Origin: a virus
DNA: 47,233 nt
IMG/VR virus record: IMGVR_UViG_3300043411_002903
Span: 1-47,233 of that record
Strand: one strand, 5' to 3'
This document shows, piece after piece, positions 6,542 to 15,261 of the stretch. Made by a program: the position numbers and the translations under genes. Below the pieces are notes generated by a model. That model saw only the letters and a list, made by a program, of their open reading frames with translations. It did not search any database and was not told the DNA's origin. Within the stretch, counting starts at the first letter, position 1, and the number at the start of each line of letters is the position of its first letter.

Positions 6542-9403
6542 ATGACCAAATCAGCAAACCCAAAAGATGAAGTAAAAAATTTATTTAATCAAGTTCGTAA
6601 TAGTTTTTTGGATTATGATCCGGCGCACTTTATTCAAAATAACCTAACACTAGATGGGGATAGTTTCAGCATTCTAGGAAATGGCTGGAAGTTTATGGCT
6701 GATGTGTATAGATACATTGCACTTCAGGCATCTAGAAAAAATGGCAAACCTGTTGTTATCAAGAAGGGAAGACAGGTTGGTGCAACAATGATGGCTGGTG
6801 CATTAGATTTATATTTCACAAACAGTGGATTATTTGCGAAACCTCCAATTAAAGTGGCGCACTTCTTTCCATCTTTAGGTCTTAGAAATAGATTTTCACA
6901 AGAAAAATTAGAAAATTTAATTAGAGGTGCTAAAAATGATTTTATTAATGTTAATAAATTAACAGATGGCAACGTAGCTGATAATTTATCAACTAAGCAA
7001 TTCAAAACAGGAACTTTATGGATAGAAAGTATTGGGACTGATGCTGATCGTGTAAGAGGTATGACTATTGATGTTGCCTTTTTCGACGAATGCTTTGTTG
7101 GCAAACAAAATGTAGAAGTTGAATCAGGTAAAATGAGTCTGTCAAAAATTTATAAAATGAAATCTAAAAATAAAGATTTACCAAAAGTAATGTCTTTTAA
7201 TGAAAAAAATGAAAATTTTGAATATAAAAAGATATTAAATGTTTGGAAAAAAGAAAAAAAGGAGCTGCTTGAGATAAAGCTTGGTCAAAATAAAATAAAA
7301 TGTACGCAAAATCATAGGTTTTTGACAAGCGAAGGATGGAAGGCTGCTAAAGATTTGCACATTGGTGACTTAATTAAAAGCAAACATGATTATGGAAAGA
7401 GCATTAAAGCTTTAAATGAAGATCAACTTCAAATTATATTGGGATCTTTTCTTGGTGATGGAAATATAAGAAGAGAAGGGCAGCATAGATACAGATTAAG
7501 AATGACTCATGGCTTGGACCAAAGAGAATATTGTGAATGGAAGGCATCCATGTTAGATGCAAAAGTTTATGATAAAAAACCAAGTGGTTATTCGAATAAA
7601 GAATCTGTTTTTATGTCATCAACATATTTTGGTTTAAAAAAGGAATTCCCTAAAGTTAAAACTGTCTGCCCGCAATGGGTTTTGGATGAATTAGATCTTA
7701 GGGGTGTAGCAATATGGATTATGGATGATGGCTCATCCAAATTTAAAAATAATAAATTTCAAGGATTAAATATATCTACAGATTCTTTTGACGAAGATAG
7801 TCAGAAAAGGTTTGTTGATTATTTTAAAAAATATGATATTAAGTGTGAATATAGATTCTCAAATAGAAGTGGTGATAAATTTAAAAAATCAAGTTATCCG
7901 TCATTACACTTTAACCAAGAAAATGGCTCTAAACTTTTGGATTTGATTAAGCCATATGTACACAATAATATTGGTTATAAAATTCCTAATTTTTCAAAAA
8001 ATGAATGTAATTACAACTGGAATAAATTATTTAAAAAATATACATATAATGTTGTGGATAAGATTTCCAGCGTAAAAAAGAAAGAATATGTTTATGATAT
8101 AGAGGTAGAAGATAATCATAATTTTATAGTATGTTCTTCAGGACCAAGGTTGGGTGGTCCAATAGCTCACAACTGCCAGGATATGGTTGGGTTAGCAATA
8201 AACAATGCAACAAAAACATTAACCGCGTCTAAATATGGCCAATTAGGTTCTGGTGTACAGGTATATTTTGGAACCCCTAAAGAAAAAGGAACTTGGTTTG
8301 AGACAACATGGGAAATGTCTGATCAAAGATATTATCATTTGGGATGTAAAAATTGCAAAAACACATTTCCATTTTACCAACCTAATCATCCTGGTTGGAA
8401 GGATATTTGGATATCAGGATATGATATTAAATGTCCGTTGTGTGGTACTATTCAACATAAGGTTGATGCCATAGAACATGGTAAATGGGTCCCATCCAAA
8501 AACACAGACGACTGTAAGTATATAGGATTCCACATTAATCAGTTTTATATACCAAATTTGACACGAGAAGTTATCAATGATTTAATGCCAGAAAATAATC
8601 CAAATCAATCAGAAAGGGCTTGGAACAACGAAGTCGTTGGTGAATTTTATGCTGGCGTAGGAATGCCTTTGACAAGATCTCATATTGAGATATATTGTAA
8701 AGACGAAAATAGAGCATTTTCTAGAAAAATAGAATCAAGGGATAGAAAGACTTATCTTGGGGCTGACTGGGGAGATAAAGCTGAGCAAGATAGTAGAGGC
8801 CAATCATTTTCCTGTGCTGTAATTTTATCTGATGCAGGAAATGGAACTTTATTAATTGAATTTGCACATATTTTAAAAGAAAGAAGTTTTAGTTATAAAA
8901 AAGCAACTATACATGAATTGTACAAAAGATTTGGCGTACGACAGGGGGTTGCTGACTTTTTCTTTGGACAAGATGTTGTTAGAGACTTACAATCTATTTA
9001 TGGAGAAAGATTTTTAGGCTCTCAAGGTAGTGGAGCATTATTAAATGCTATAAAATATCGAGAAGATGAATTAATGATTACTTACAATAAGGATTTGTTG
9101 ATCGAAGAGCTTTTTGATAAAATGAAAAAAGGGAAGATACGATTTCCTTGGAAAAGTTATGAAAATATAGAATGGTTAATTAATCATTGCACTTCTATGG
9201 GAACTGCTCTCAGAGAAAAAAGTGGGCAACAGGTAAAGACTTATGTTAAAGGGACAACACCTAATGATGGTTTAATGGCACTAATGTATGCTTATATGGC
9301 TTGGAAATTTGATACAACAAATAAATTCACAATAAAGCCAGGAAAACCAAACGAATCTGGTATACTAAAATCTACATTAGCTTTTGCACCAAGGTTAAAA
9401 TAA
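6542..9403 (+). CDS. terminase large subunit (TerL), intein-containing
   Basis: The precursor has 953 residues; the spliced product would have 592. This is the DNA-packaging motor ATPase-nuclease that docks on the portal. The ATPase domain shows a Walker A-like KKGRQVGAT (74-82) and Walker B TIDVAFFDE (175-183). An intein occupies residues 184-544. The extein resumes as CQDMVGLAIN and contains two CxxC pairs (C602/C605 and C631/C634) suggesting a zinc-binding insert, as in GpA-like terminases. The nuclease (RNase H-like) domain shows GADWG (D742), VADFFFG (D805) and NDGLMALMYA (D909). AAGG lies just upstream of the ATG, and the portal gene follows at 12 bases. Reading frames of intein and extein are continuous and both halves are intact. 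Confidence 0.95.
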   Translation: MTKSANPKDEVKNLFNQVRNSFLDYDPAHFIQNNLTLDGDSFSILGNGWKFMADVYRYIALQASRKNGKPVVIKKGRQVGATMMAGALDLYFTNSGLFAKPPIKVAHFFPSLGLRNRFSQEKLENLIRGAKNDFINVNKLTDGNVADNLSTKQFKTGTLWIESIGTDADRVRGMTIDVAFFDECFVGKQNVEVESGKMSLSKIYKMKSKNKDLPKVMSFNEKNENFEYKKILNVWKKEKKELLEIKLGQNKIKCTQNHRFLTSEGWKAAKDLHIGDLIKSKHDYGKSIKALNEDQLQIILGSFLGDGNIRREGQHRYRLRMTHGLDQREYCEWKASMLDAKVYDKKPSGYSNKESVFMSSTYFGLKKEFPKVKTVCPQWVLDELDLRGVAIWIMDDGSSKFKNNKFQGLNISTDSFDEDSQKRFVDYFKKYDIKCEYRFSNRSGDKFKKSSYPSLHFNQENGSKLLDLIKPYVHNNIGYKIPNFSKNECNYNWNKLFKKYTYNVVDKISSVKKKEYVYDIEVEDNHNFIVCSSGPRLGGPIAHNCQDMVGLAINNATKTLTASKYGQLGSGVQVYFGTPKEKGTWFETTWEMSDQRYYHLGCKNCKNTFPFYQPNHPGWKDIWISGYDIKCPLCGTIQHKVDAIEHGKWVPSKNTDDCKYIGFHINQFYIPNLTREVINDLMPENNPNQSERAWNNEVVGEFYAGVGMPLTRSHIEIYCKDENRAFSRKIESRDRKTYLGADWGDKAEQDSRGQSFSCAVILSDAGNGTLLIEFAHILKERSFSYKKATIHELYKRFGVRQGVADFFFGQDVVRDLQSIYGERFLGSQGSGALLNAIKYREDELMITYNKDLLIEELFDKMKKGKIRFPWKSYENIEWLINHCTSMGTALREKSGQQVKTYVKGTTPNDGLMALMYAYMAWKFDTTNKFTIKPGKPNESGILKSTLAFAPRLK
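7091..8173 (+). mobile_element. TerL intein with LAGLIDADG homing endonuclease
   Basis: A 361-residue in-frame insertion (precursor residues 184-544) that separates Walker B DE from QDM. It begins with Cys184, has the splicing block B motif TQNHRF (T255, H258), a block F-like YVYDIEVEDNHNF and ends AHN followed by Cys, the canonical His-Asn/Cys junction. The endonuclease part carries two LAGLIDADG-type helices, IILGSFLGDGNI (298-309) and VAIWIMDDGS (389-398). All catalytic splicing residues are present, so it looks active. Removal restores a continuous terminase with Cys at the +1 position. Confidence 0.93.
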
Positions 9404-9415
9404 TGAGGTATTTAA

Positions 9416-12319
9416 ATGAGTAGAAGAATTTCCAGGGGTAATTCACCTCAACCGCCAATTTCAAGAAACGGATTTCAAAAGTTATCAGAATTTCGTCGTG
9501 CCGAAATTCATAATATTGAAAATCAGAAACAGGATAAAATTGAAAACGGAAATGCGACAGCTTCAGTGGTCCACAGCTCACATTATAGAGATGTAATGGT
9601 TAAGAAAGCTTCAAGTTCCCAAACTGTTTTGCCAACAACCAAAGGCATTTCTGATATGTTAGGGCCGGAAGTTTATTCTCCATTATTTATTTTAGCTAAT
9701 TTAAACCTACCAAGAGATAGAGTCGCAATGAATGCTTGGAACCGAGTATTTTATGACACACATCCAGTGGTAAGAAATGCAATCAATCTTCATGCTAGTT
9801 ATCCAATTAGTAAAATAAACATTTCTCATCCAGATAAGAAGGTTCAGGAATTTTTTCTTGAAATGGCTGAAAAAATAGATTTATATTCAGTTGTTTATGG
9901 TGCTGCACTTGAATTTTGGAAACTAGGAGAATGTTTTCCTTATGCAGAATTAGATCGGGAAACAAATTCTTGGAAAAAAATAACAATATTAAATCCAGAT
10001 TATATACATGTTAAAAAATCAGCAATTGGAGATCATACAATTATTTCTTTACGTCCTGACGCAGGATTACAAAGATTGGTTAATTCTAATTCACAATCAG
10101 ACATTGCTTTGAAAAAAAGATTGCCCAAACATATAGTTGATGCTGTTAAAAAAGGTGAATCCATTCCATTAGATGGAATAAATATTTCTCATTTAAAATT
10201 ATTAAGTTCACCATATGATGTTAGAGGAACTTCTGTCATCGTTTCAGTCTATAAAGATCTAATGCACTATGACAAATTGCGTGAATGTTTTGATAAGGAT
10301 ACTGAGGTTTTAACCAGCAATGGTTTTAAAAAATATACAGATATTTTTAATTTAGATAATCAAAGCATTAAAAATGATGTGATGATAGCATCATATAATG
10401 ATATCAGTGATAAAATTGAATATTTAAAACCAACCAATTCAGTTTTGAAAGATTTCACAGGGGAAATGATTCATTTTAATGGTAAGAAAATTGATTGTAT
10501 GGTTACACCTAATCATAGAGTTTATTCTTCAAAAAAGACCAGTGAAGGTTGGCAGCCATATGAAATAAGTTTAGCAAAAGATATCGGAAATGGTTCCTTT
10601 TACAAATTCAAAACATCAGCAACATTTGATAATCTTAACGATATTGACGAAGTAATTGTTGGTGATAAAAAAGTTCCAGTTAAAACATATTTAAAATTTG
10701 CAGGCTATTTAGTTAGCGAAGGCTGTATATATCAAAAAATAAGAAATGATAAACGCAAAAATGGATACCAATACTTTGATAATAAAATTATCACTTCGCA
10801 ATTACCAACATCGTTGTGTTTTGAAGATATGAAAAATGTTTACACGGAAATTTCGGACATAATGGGTTATAAATTATCTGAAAGTTTTAGAGTTCAAGAT
10901 TCTGGATTTTCAAAATCATCACCAAAAGAAATTTGGTCTGCATCAATATTTGGGAAAGAATTGGTAGATCATTGTATAGAAAATTTTGGAATTGATGGCA
11001 AAACAGATTCTTTTAACAAGAGAATTCCTAGATGGGTTCTAAATTTAAAACCAGAGTTGCAAAGAATTATGTTATCTGCATTAGTATCCGGTGATGGATC
11101 TATTTTTAGAAAGAAAACAACAACATCGTTTAGGTACAATACTGTATCTAAACAATTGGCAGATGATGTTTTTGAAATGGTATATAAATGTGGATTCACT
11201 CCAACCTTAGGGACTTATAAGAGAGCTGGGAGAGATATTAACGAGTATGTTATTTCATGGTCATATAGTGGCATAGGAGTCGAGCCATTAATTTATAATA
11301 ATTTTAAATATAATGCAGCAAAAATAAATAAAGTAAATTACAATGATAAAGTTTGGTGTGTAGAAGTGCCTACTGGATTAATTGTAACAAGAAGAAATGG
11401 TAAAATAGTAATTCAAGGTCAGTGTAAGTTTGCTCAAGCTGATAATATGGTTAATCCATTAACCCTAGTTAAACTAGGTGGCTCTAACGATTATCGTCCA
11501 ACACAAAGTGATTTGGATGCGATGAAATCAGTCCTTGAAGAGGCTCAATATGATAAGGATTTTAAAATTGTAACACACGATGGTGTTACAATTGAGCGGG
11601 TAGGTCATAGTGGACAAATTCTTGATATTTCGCAAGACTTAGAATTTATAATGAACAATTTATATATCGGATTAATGGTTCCTAAATCAATCATAGAACA
11701 AGACTCAGTTACATATGCAAGCTCATCCATAGGATTAGAAGTTTTAAGACAGAGATACGATATATTTAGAAACATGATGAAAAAATGGCTTGAGCAAAAA
11801 ATATTTGCACCAATATCACAATTACAAGGGTTCTTTAATTATAAAGATGGCCAAAAAATATTACAAGTTCCTACCGTAGATTTTAATCATATGAATTTAT
11901 ATGATATGAGTGACTATATTCAAGGTGTGAGCAATTTCGTTGCTAACGAACAAGTTTCATTGCAGACATTATATAGAAGCCTTGGATTGTCATATGAAGA
12001 AGAAAAGAGAAGATTAAGAGAGGAGGCCATAGACAAAGTTAAAAAGACGAAAGAACTTGAGGCTCTAAATGTGATGAGATTAAGAGAACTTGAGAATCTA
12101 GACCCTAATGGTGTAATACCAGAGCCACCAGCAAGTGCGGATGGCATGGGCGGACTTGGACCTGATATGGATTCAAGCGGCTTGCCTGGATTAGAATTAC
12201 CAGGCATGCCATCCGGCGGACCAGGAGAGGGTTTGGAGGGAATGGGAGGCCCTGACATTAGTATGCCACCACCTTCACCTTCCCCTTCTGGCGGAGGAGA
12301 GCCTAAATCCCCTGTCTAA
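9416..12319 (+). CDS. portal protein, intein-containing
   Basis: The precursor has 967 residues; the spliced protein would have 588. The portal forms the ring at one capsid vertex through which DNA passes. Extein motifs typical of portals include MNAWNRVFYDTHPVVRNAI, LNPDYIHVKK, and after the intein CKFAQADNMVNPLTLVKLGG, followed by a long helical region. The C-terminal ~85 residues are Gly/Pro/Ser/Met-rich low-complexity sequence (from about DPNGVIPEPPAS to the end), probably a flexible tail. It follows TerL with a GAGG ribosome-binding site, the usual terminase-portal order. An intein occupies residues 291-669. Confidence 0.92.
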   Translation: MSRRISRGNSPQPPISRNGFQKLSEFRRAEIHNIENQKQDKIENGNATASVVHSSHYRDVMVKKASSSQTVLPTTKGISDMLGPEVYSPLFILANLNLPRDRVAMNAWNRVFYDTHPVVRNAINLHASYPISKINISHPDKKVQEFFLEMAEKIDLYSVVYGAALEFWKLGECFPYAELDRETNSWKKITILNPDYIHVKKSAIGDHTIISLRPDAGLQRLVNSNSQSDIALKKRLPKHIVDAVKKGESIPLDGINISHLKLLSSPYDVRGTSVIVSVYKDLMHYDKLRECFDKDTEVLTSNGFKKYTDIFNLDNQSIKNDVMIASYNDISDKIEYLKPTNSVLKDFTGEMIHFNGKKIDCMVTPNHRVYSSKKTSEGWQPYEISLAKDIGNGSFYKFKTSATFDNLNDIDEVIVGDKKVPVKTYLKFAGYLVSEGCIYQKIRNDKRKNGYQYFDNKIITSQLPTSLCFEDMKNVYTEISDIMGYKLSESFRVQDSGFSKSSPKEIWSASIFGKELVDHCIENFGIDGKTDSFNKRIPRWVLNLKPELQRIMLSALVSGDGSIFRKKTTTSFRYNTVSKQLADDVFEMVYKCGFTPTLGTYKRAGRDINEYVISWSYSGIGVEPLIYNNFKYNAAKINKVNYNDKVWCVEVPTGLIVTRRNGKIVIQGQCKFAQADNMVNPLTLVKLGGSNDYRPTQSDLDAMKSVLEEAQYDKDFKIVTHDGVTIERVGHSGQILDISQDLEFIMNNLYIGLMVPKSIIEQDSVTYASSSIGLEVLRQRYDIFRNMMKKWLEQKIFAPISQLQGFFNYKDGQKILQVPTVDFNHMNLYDMSDYIQGVSNFVANEQVSLQTLYRSLGLSYEEEKRRLREEAIDKVKKTKELEALNVMRLRELENLDPNGVIPEPPASADGMGGLGPDMDSSGLPGLELPGMPSGGPGEGLEGMGGPDISMPPPSPSPSGGGEPKSPV
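10286..11422 (+). mobile_element. portal intein with LAGLIDADG homing endonuclease
   Basis: A 379-residue in-frame insertion (precursor residues 291-669) within KLRE/CKFAQAD. It starts CFDKDTEVLTSNGFKKYTDI, a standard intein N-terminus, has block B VTPNHRVY (T364, H367), block F-like VWCVEVPTGLIV and the end RRNGKIVIQGQ followed by Cys. The last residue is Gln rather than Asn and the preceding one is Gly rather than His. Two LAGLIDADG-type motifs are seen: LKFAGYLVSEGCI (426-438) and MLSALVSGDGSI (552-563). It is clearly different in sequence from the TerL intein, so the two were acquired separately. Confidence 0.92.
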
Positions 12320-12365
12320 AATAACTGCTAATAATTTATTTTTTAGGTAGTAACGGAGGGTTCTC

Positions 12366-12566
12366 ATGAATAAAAAGCATGATGATGTAATTAACAAAAA
12401 AGCTGAATCATCAGGAACTCAATCTAGATATATAGACGCATCAGGAACTGAGTTTTCTGCACAAGAAATTATTAATGGGTATAAACCAAAAAAGCCATAC
12501 AAATTATGTTCACTAAGTGAACGTGTTAACAATCCTAACTTTGGAAAAGTTAAAGAAAATAAATGA
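12366..12566 (+). CDS. hypothetical protein, 66 aa
   Basis: A short, basic, soluble protein I do not recognise. CGGAGG at 12354-12359 is a strong ribosome-binding site six bases before the ATG. Its stop codon overlaps the next start (ATGA), indicating coupling. Confidence 0.6.
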   Translation: MNKKHDDVINKKAESSGTQSRYIDASGTEFSAQEIINGYKPKKPYKLCSLSERVNNPNFGKVKENK

Positions 12567-13075
12567 AAAAACATAGTTACAAATCATCAGACAATAATGT
12601 TGAGGTTCAAGGACCCAGAAATGATTTATCTGAAAAAGATACGGCAACAGAAAATGGTGGCAGAGGATTTAATTTAATTGAAATGACATCAGAATTTGAC
12701 AAACTTGACAAAGATAATAAGTCTCACGAGGAATCATCCAATATATCCAATCAGGTTTTTGATTTACTGATATCATTAGGAGACGAGTTAGATTCTGACA
12801 ATAAAGAAAGTTTGTCAAACTTTACAGATTTTTTGTTAAGAAAGTTTGCAGAAGCGGAAAATAATGTTGATTACTCTATATTATTTAATAATTTAATGAT
12901 AAAAGTAAATAATTCTGATTTGATCAATACTAATGAAATGATTAAAAAGTTGGCAAAGATTTATAGTAGAACTTTTGTTCTGGAATTTGGCATGAACCAA
13001 GATAAAGAGAAATCTAAAAAATCAGCATACAAAAAAACACTACATAGAGCTAACCAATATTTGTCTGAGGTTTAA
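12563..13075 (+). CDS. hypothetical protein, 170 aa
   Basis: I do not recognise it. The N-terminal 50 residues are polar and probably disordered; residues about 55-165 are helical with regular Leu/Ile spacing. It starts inside the stop of the previous gene (ATGA overlap), so it is translated by coupling. Small helical proteins between portal and protease are common in head modules, but no function can be named. Confidence 0.6.
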   Translation: MKKHSYKSSDNNVEVQGPRNDLSEKDTATENGGRGFNLIEMTSEFDKLDKDNKSHEESSNISNQVFDLLISLGDELDSDNKESLSNFTDFLLRKFAEAENNVDYSILFNNLMIKVNNSDLINTNEMIKKLAKIYSRTFVLEFGMNQDKEKSKKSAYKKTLHRANQYLSEV

Positions 13076-13078
13076 GTT

Positions 13079-13369
13079 ATGGATAAAAAAGCAGTAAGAG
13101 GTTTTCCTCATGATCCACATTATGTAGCTAATGAAATTAGGAATATAATACATGTTATTATAGGAAGAATGTCTTTGGAATCACAACAAAAAGCTTATCC
13201 TAATTTGAAATCAAAGTTTAAAAATTTAAATGTTGCAGAAATATCTAGTAAAAAACAACCTGGTGGTTCAGCATTGGGCGTTAGTATTAGTTTGGTGAAA
13301 AATATTTTAAATGGTAGAGATCCTTATTTTATAAAAATGGTATTGGATGAATTATCAAGGGGATTGTAA
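13079..13369 (+). CDS. hypothetical protein, 96 aa
   Basis: I do not recognise it. It is basic and compact, starting MDKKAVRGFPHDPHYVANEI. GAGG precedes the ATG at good spacing, and its TAA shares a base with the next ATG (TAATG). There is no membrane segment. Confidence 0.6.
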   Translation: MDKKAVRGFPHDPHYVANEIRNIIHVIIGRMSLESQQKAYPNLKSKFKNLNVAEISSKKQPGGSALGVSISLVKNILNGRDPYFIKMVLDELSRGL

Positions 13370-15195
13370 TGTTCAAAGATATTTTAAAAAAACAAGCTTG
13401 GCCATGGGTGGGAGAATTTGAAAAAGAAATGGGCTCTATGGAATTACAAAACGACAACTTAAATAAGGATGTTAATTCTCAAAGTAACTATGATTCCCTG
13501 GTAACTGAAAAATCTGTGGTAGATGGTCAACAATCATCCGTAACTTATGAAGATGGAATGTTGAGCCCAATAGAAGATGTCTCTTATGCCAAAGATATTA
13601 AAAATCGTCCAGAGAAAAAAGCTTTTTTGGAAATATTATCCGATGGCAATTTTTTGGCCTCCTTTAGTTGTGGGTTGGCAAAAACATTTCAGGAAAAAAC
13701 ATCAGGACTGCAGGTTTATGATACTCTAGATGAAAATGCTGGTTTGCTGTTTGAATATACAAAGCCTGAAGATGTCATTTATCATATGGGAACTGTAAAA
13801 TTCCCAATAGATATTATCTTTGTTGATGATAATAATAAAATCAAAAAAATATACAAAAACATTCAGCCTGGAACTTTAGGTACATTTGGATGTTCCAAAA
13901 CAAAATATGTATTAGAGATCTGTGGTGGTTTATCAGATCGCTTGGAAGTTGTTACAGGAAATGATGTAAGTGTTAAGTTTAAAGAAAGCATCATTCAAGA
14001 TGAAATAAATAAGATATCCAAAAATTATGGCATACAAAAAGATATTATTGTTAAAAAATCTATGTTTGGAAAAAATCAAATCCAAAATTGGAATGGTTTT
14101 CCAATTTTAAACATGGGTGATGATATAAATAAATTTGCATCAGATAGGAGCTTGATATCTGACATGGTAGTGAAATTCAAGCCCAAGCCATTAAAGTTAG
14201 CGATATTTAATTTCGATAATCTTATAGAAAAAGATCCTTATGTTAGTGTTTATTCTTGTAAAAAAATTGGAGCAGAAGATGAATTGATTCACCTTACAAC
14301 GACGGGAGCTTTGGTCAGAGCTAATTTGAATGCTTTTAAAGTGGTTCATATTTCGGATATCAATGAAGTAGAAAATGATTGTGAAGCCATTTTGCCAATC
14401 AAGAGTTTGTCAAGTTTAATGATGTCATCTTTTGATGAGTTTTCAAACATGTATTATAAAATGAAATCTAAGTCAAAAGATTATAAATTAATTATAGCAA
14501 CAAGTTTTCCTAACATTAGAGTGATTGAAAATTTATTATATAATAAAATAAAAACACATTTAGGTGAGGATATAAGTTTTGATGTAATGAAAATATCTGA
14601 TAATGCTGATTTTTACAATATAATTGATGACGCTAAAAATAAATTTAAGGTTGGAACAATAGAATTGTATGGTGATTCAACTATCTTAAAAAAAGCAGGA
14701 ATTCCAGTTTCTGATGACGTTAAACAAAAAGCAAGAAGAGTTTATAAATTATTAGATTCAGCGTCTGAAATTATAGAAACATCTTTAGAAAACATGAAAA
14801 AAAATGTATCGGAATATGAAAAAATTAAAGATGATGTTGATGCTATAAAAAGAACCAAGGGGTTGTATAATCAATCAATAAAGAGAAACACAATAATCAT
14901 TAGAGATTTTCTAATAAAAATTAGGGATGCAATTAAAATTTTAAATGAAATTAAAGATGTATCTACAACTATTGAAATAATAAATGGTATAACCAGTACA
15001 ACAAAGATAATATCTGACTCAATTGAAGGTATATTTAATTTAATTGATGAATTAGAGAATTCTGATTTTTTTATTAATTTGTCAGAGAAGGTCAAGGAAT
15101 TTGAAAAAAATGTAGAAGATGTACATTATTCAATAAAGCGCGGAATTAATTATGTTAATACAGATATTTTAGGATTAATTATTTTATCTGATTAA
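13369..15195 (+). CDS. hypothetical protein, 608 aa, C-terminal coiled coil
   Basis: I do not recognise a family. Residues about 70-450 appear globular and mixed alpha/beta (for example PIDIIFVDDNNKIKKIYKNI and LTTTGALVRANLNAFKVVHI). The last ~150 residues are long helices with heptad-like Ile/Leu spacing and many Lys/Asp/Glu. No catalytic motif was found. It lies immediately before the protease-scaffold gene and overlaps the previous stop, so a structural or internal head role is plausible but unproven. Confidence 0.65.
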   Translation: MFKDILKKQAWPWVGEFEKEMGSMELQNDNLNKDVNSQSNYDSLVTEKSVVDGQQSSVTYEDGMLSPIEDVSYAKDIKNRPEKKAFLEILSDGNFLASFSCGLAKTFQEKTSGLQVYDTLDENAGLLFEYTKPEDVIYHMGTVKFPIDIIFVDDNNKIKKIYKNIQPGTLGTFGCSKTKYVLEICGGLSDRLEVVTGNDVSVKFKESIIQDEINKISKNYGIQKDIIVKKSMFGKNQIQNWNGFPILNMGDDINKFASDRSLISDMVVKFKPKPLKLAIFNFDNLIEKDPYVSVYSCKKIGAEDELIHLTTTGALVRANLNAFKVVHISDINEVENDCEAILPIKSLSSLMMSSFDEFSNMYYKMKSKSKDYKLIIATSFPNIRVIENLLYNKIKTHLGEDISFDVMKISDNADFYNIIDDAKNKFKVGTIELYGDSTILKKAGIPVSDDVKQKARRVYKLLDSASEIIETSLENMKKNVSEYEKIKDDVDAIKRTKGLYNQSIKRNTIIIRDFLIKIRDAIKILNEIKDVSTTIEIINGITSTTKIISDSIEGIFNLIDELENSDFFINLSEKVKEFEKNVEDVHYSIKRGINYVNTDILGLIILSD

Positions 15196-15218
15196 TTTTT
15201 TACACAAAAATTACAAAC

Positions 15219-15241
15219 AACTAATAAGCGAGATATTAGTT
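15219..15241 (+). repeat. 8-bp inverted repeat before the protease gene
   Basis: AACTAATA (15219-15226) and TATTAGTT (15234-15241) form a perfect stem with a seven-base loop in the 51-base gap before the protease gene. There is no T tract after it, so it is not a typical terminator. It could be an mRNA structure near the ribosome-binding site or a chance AT-rich repeat. Confidence 0.5.
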
Positions 15242-15261
15242 GAAAAATGAGGTTGGAATTA

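Noticed and set aside
6724-7104. 126-codon minus-strand frame opposite TerL
   Set aside because: It lies wholly within the conserved TerL ATPase coding sequence and shows no coding logic of its own.
11920-12258. Long minus-strand frame opposite the portal C-terminus
   Set aside because: It is the mirror of the Gly/Pro-rich portal tail, has no ribosome-binding site and no recognisable protein features.
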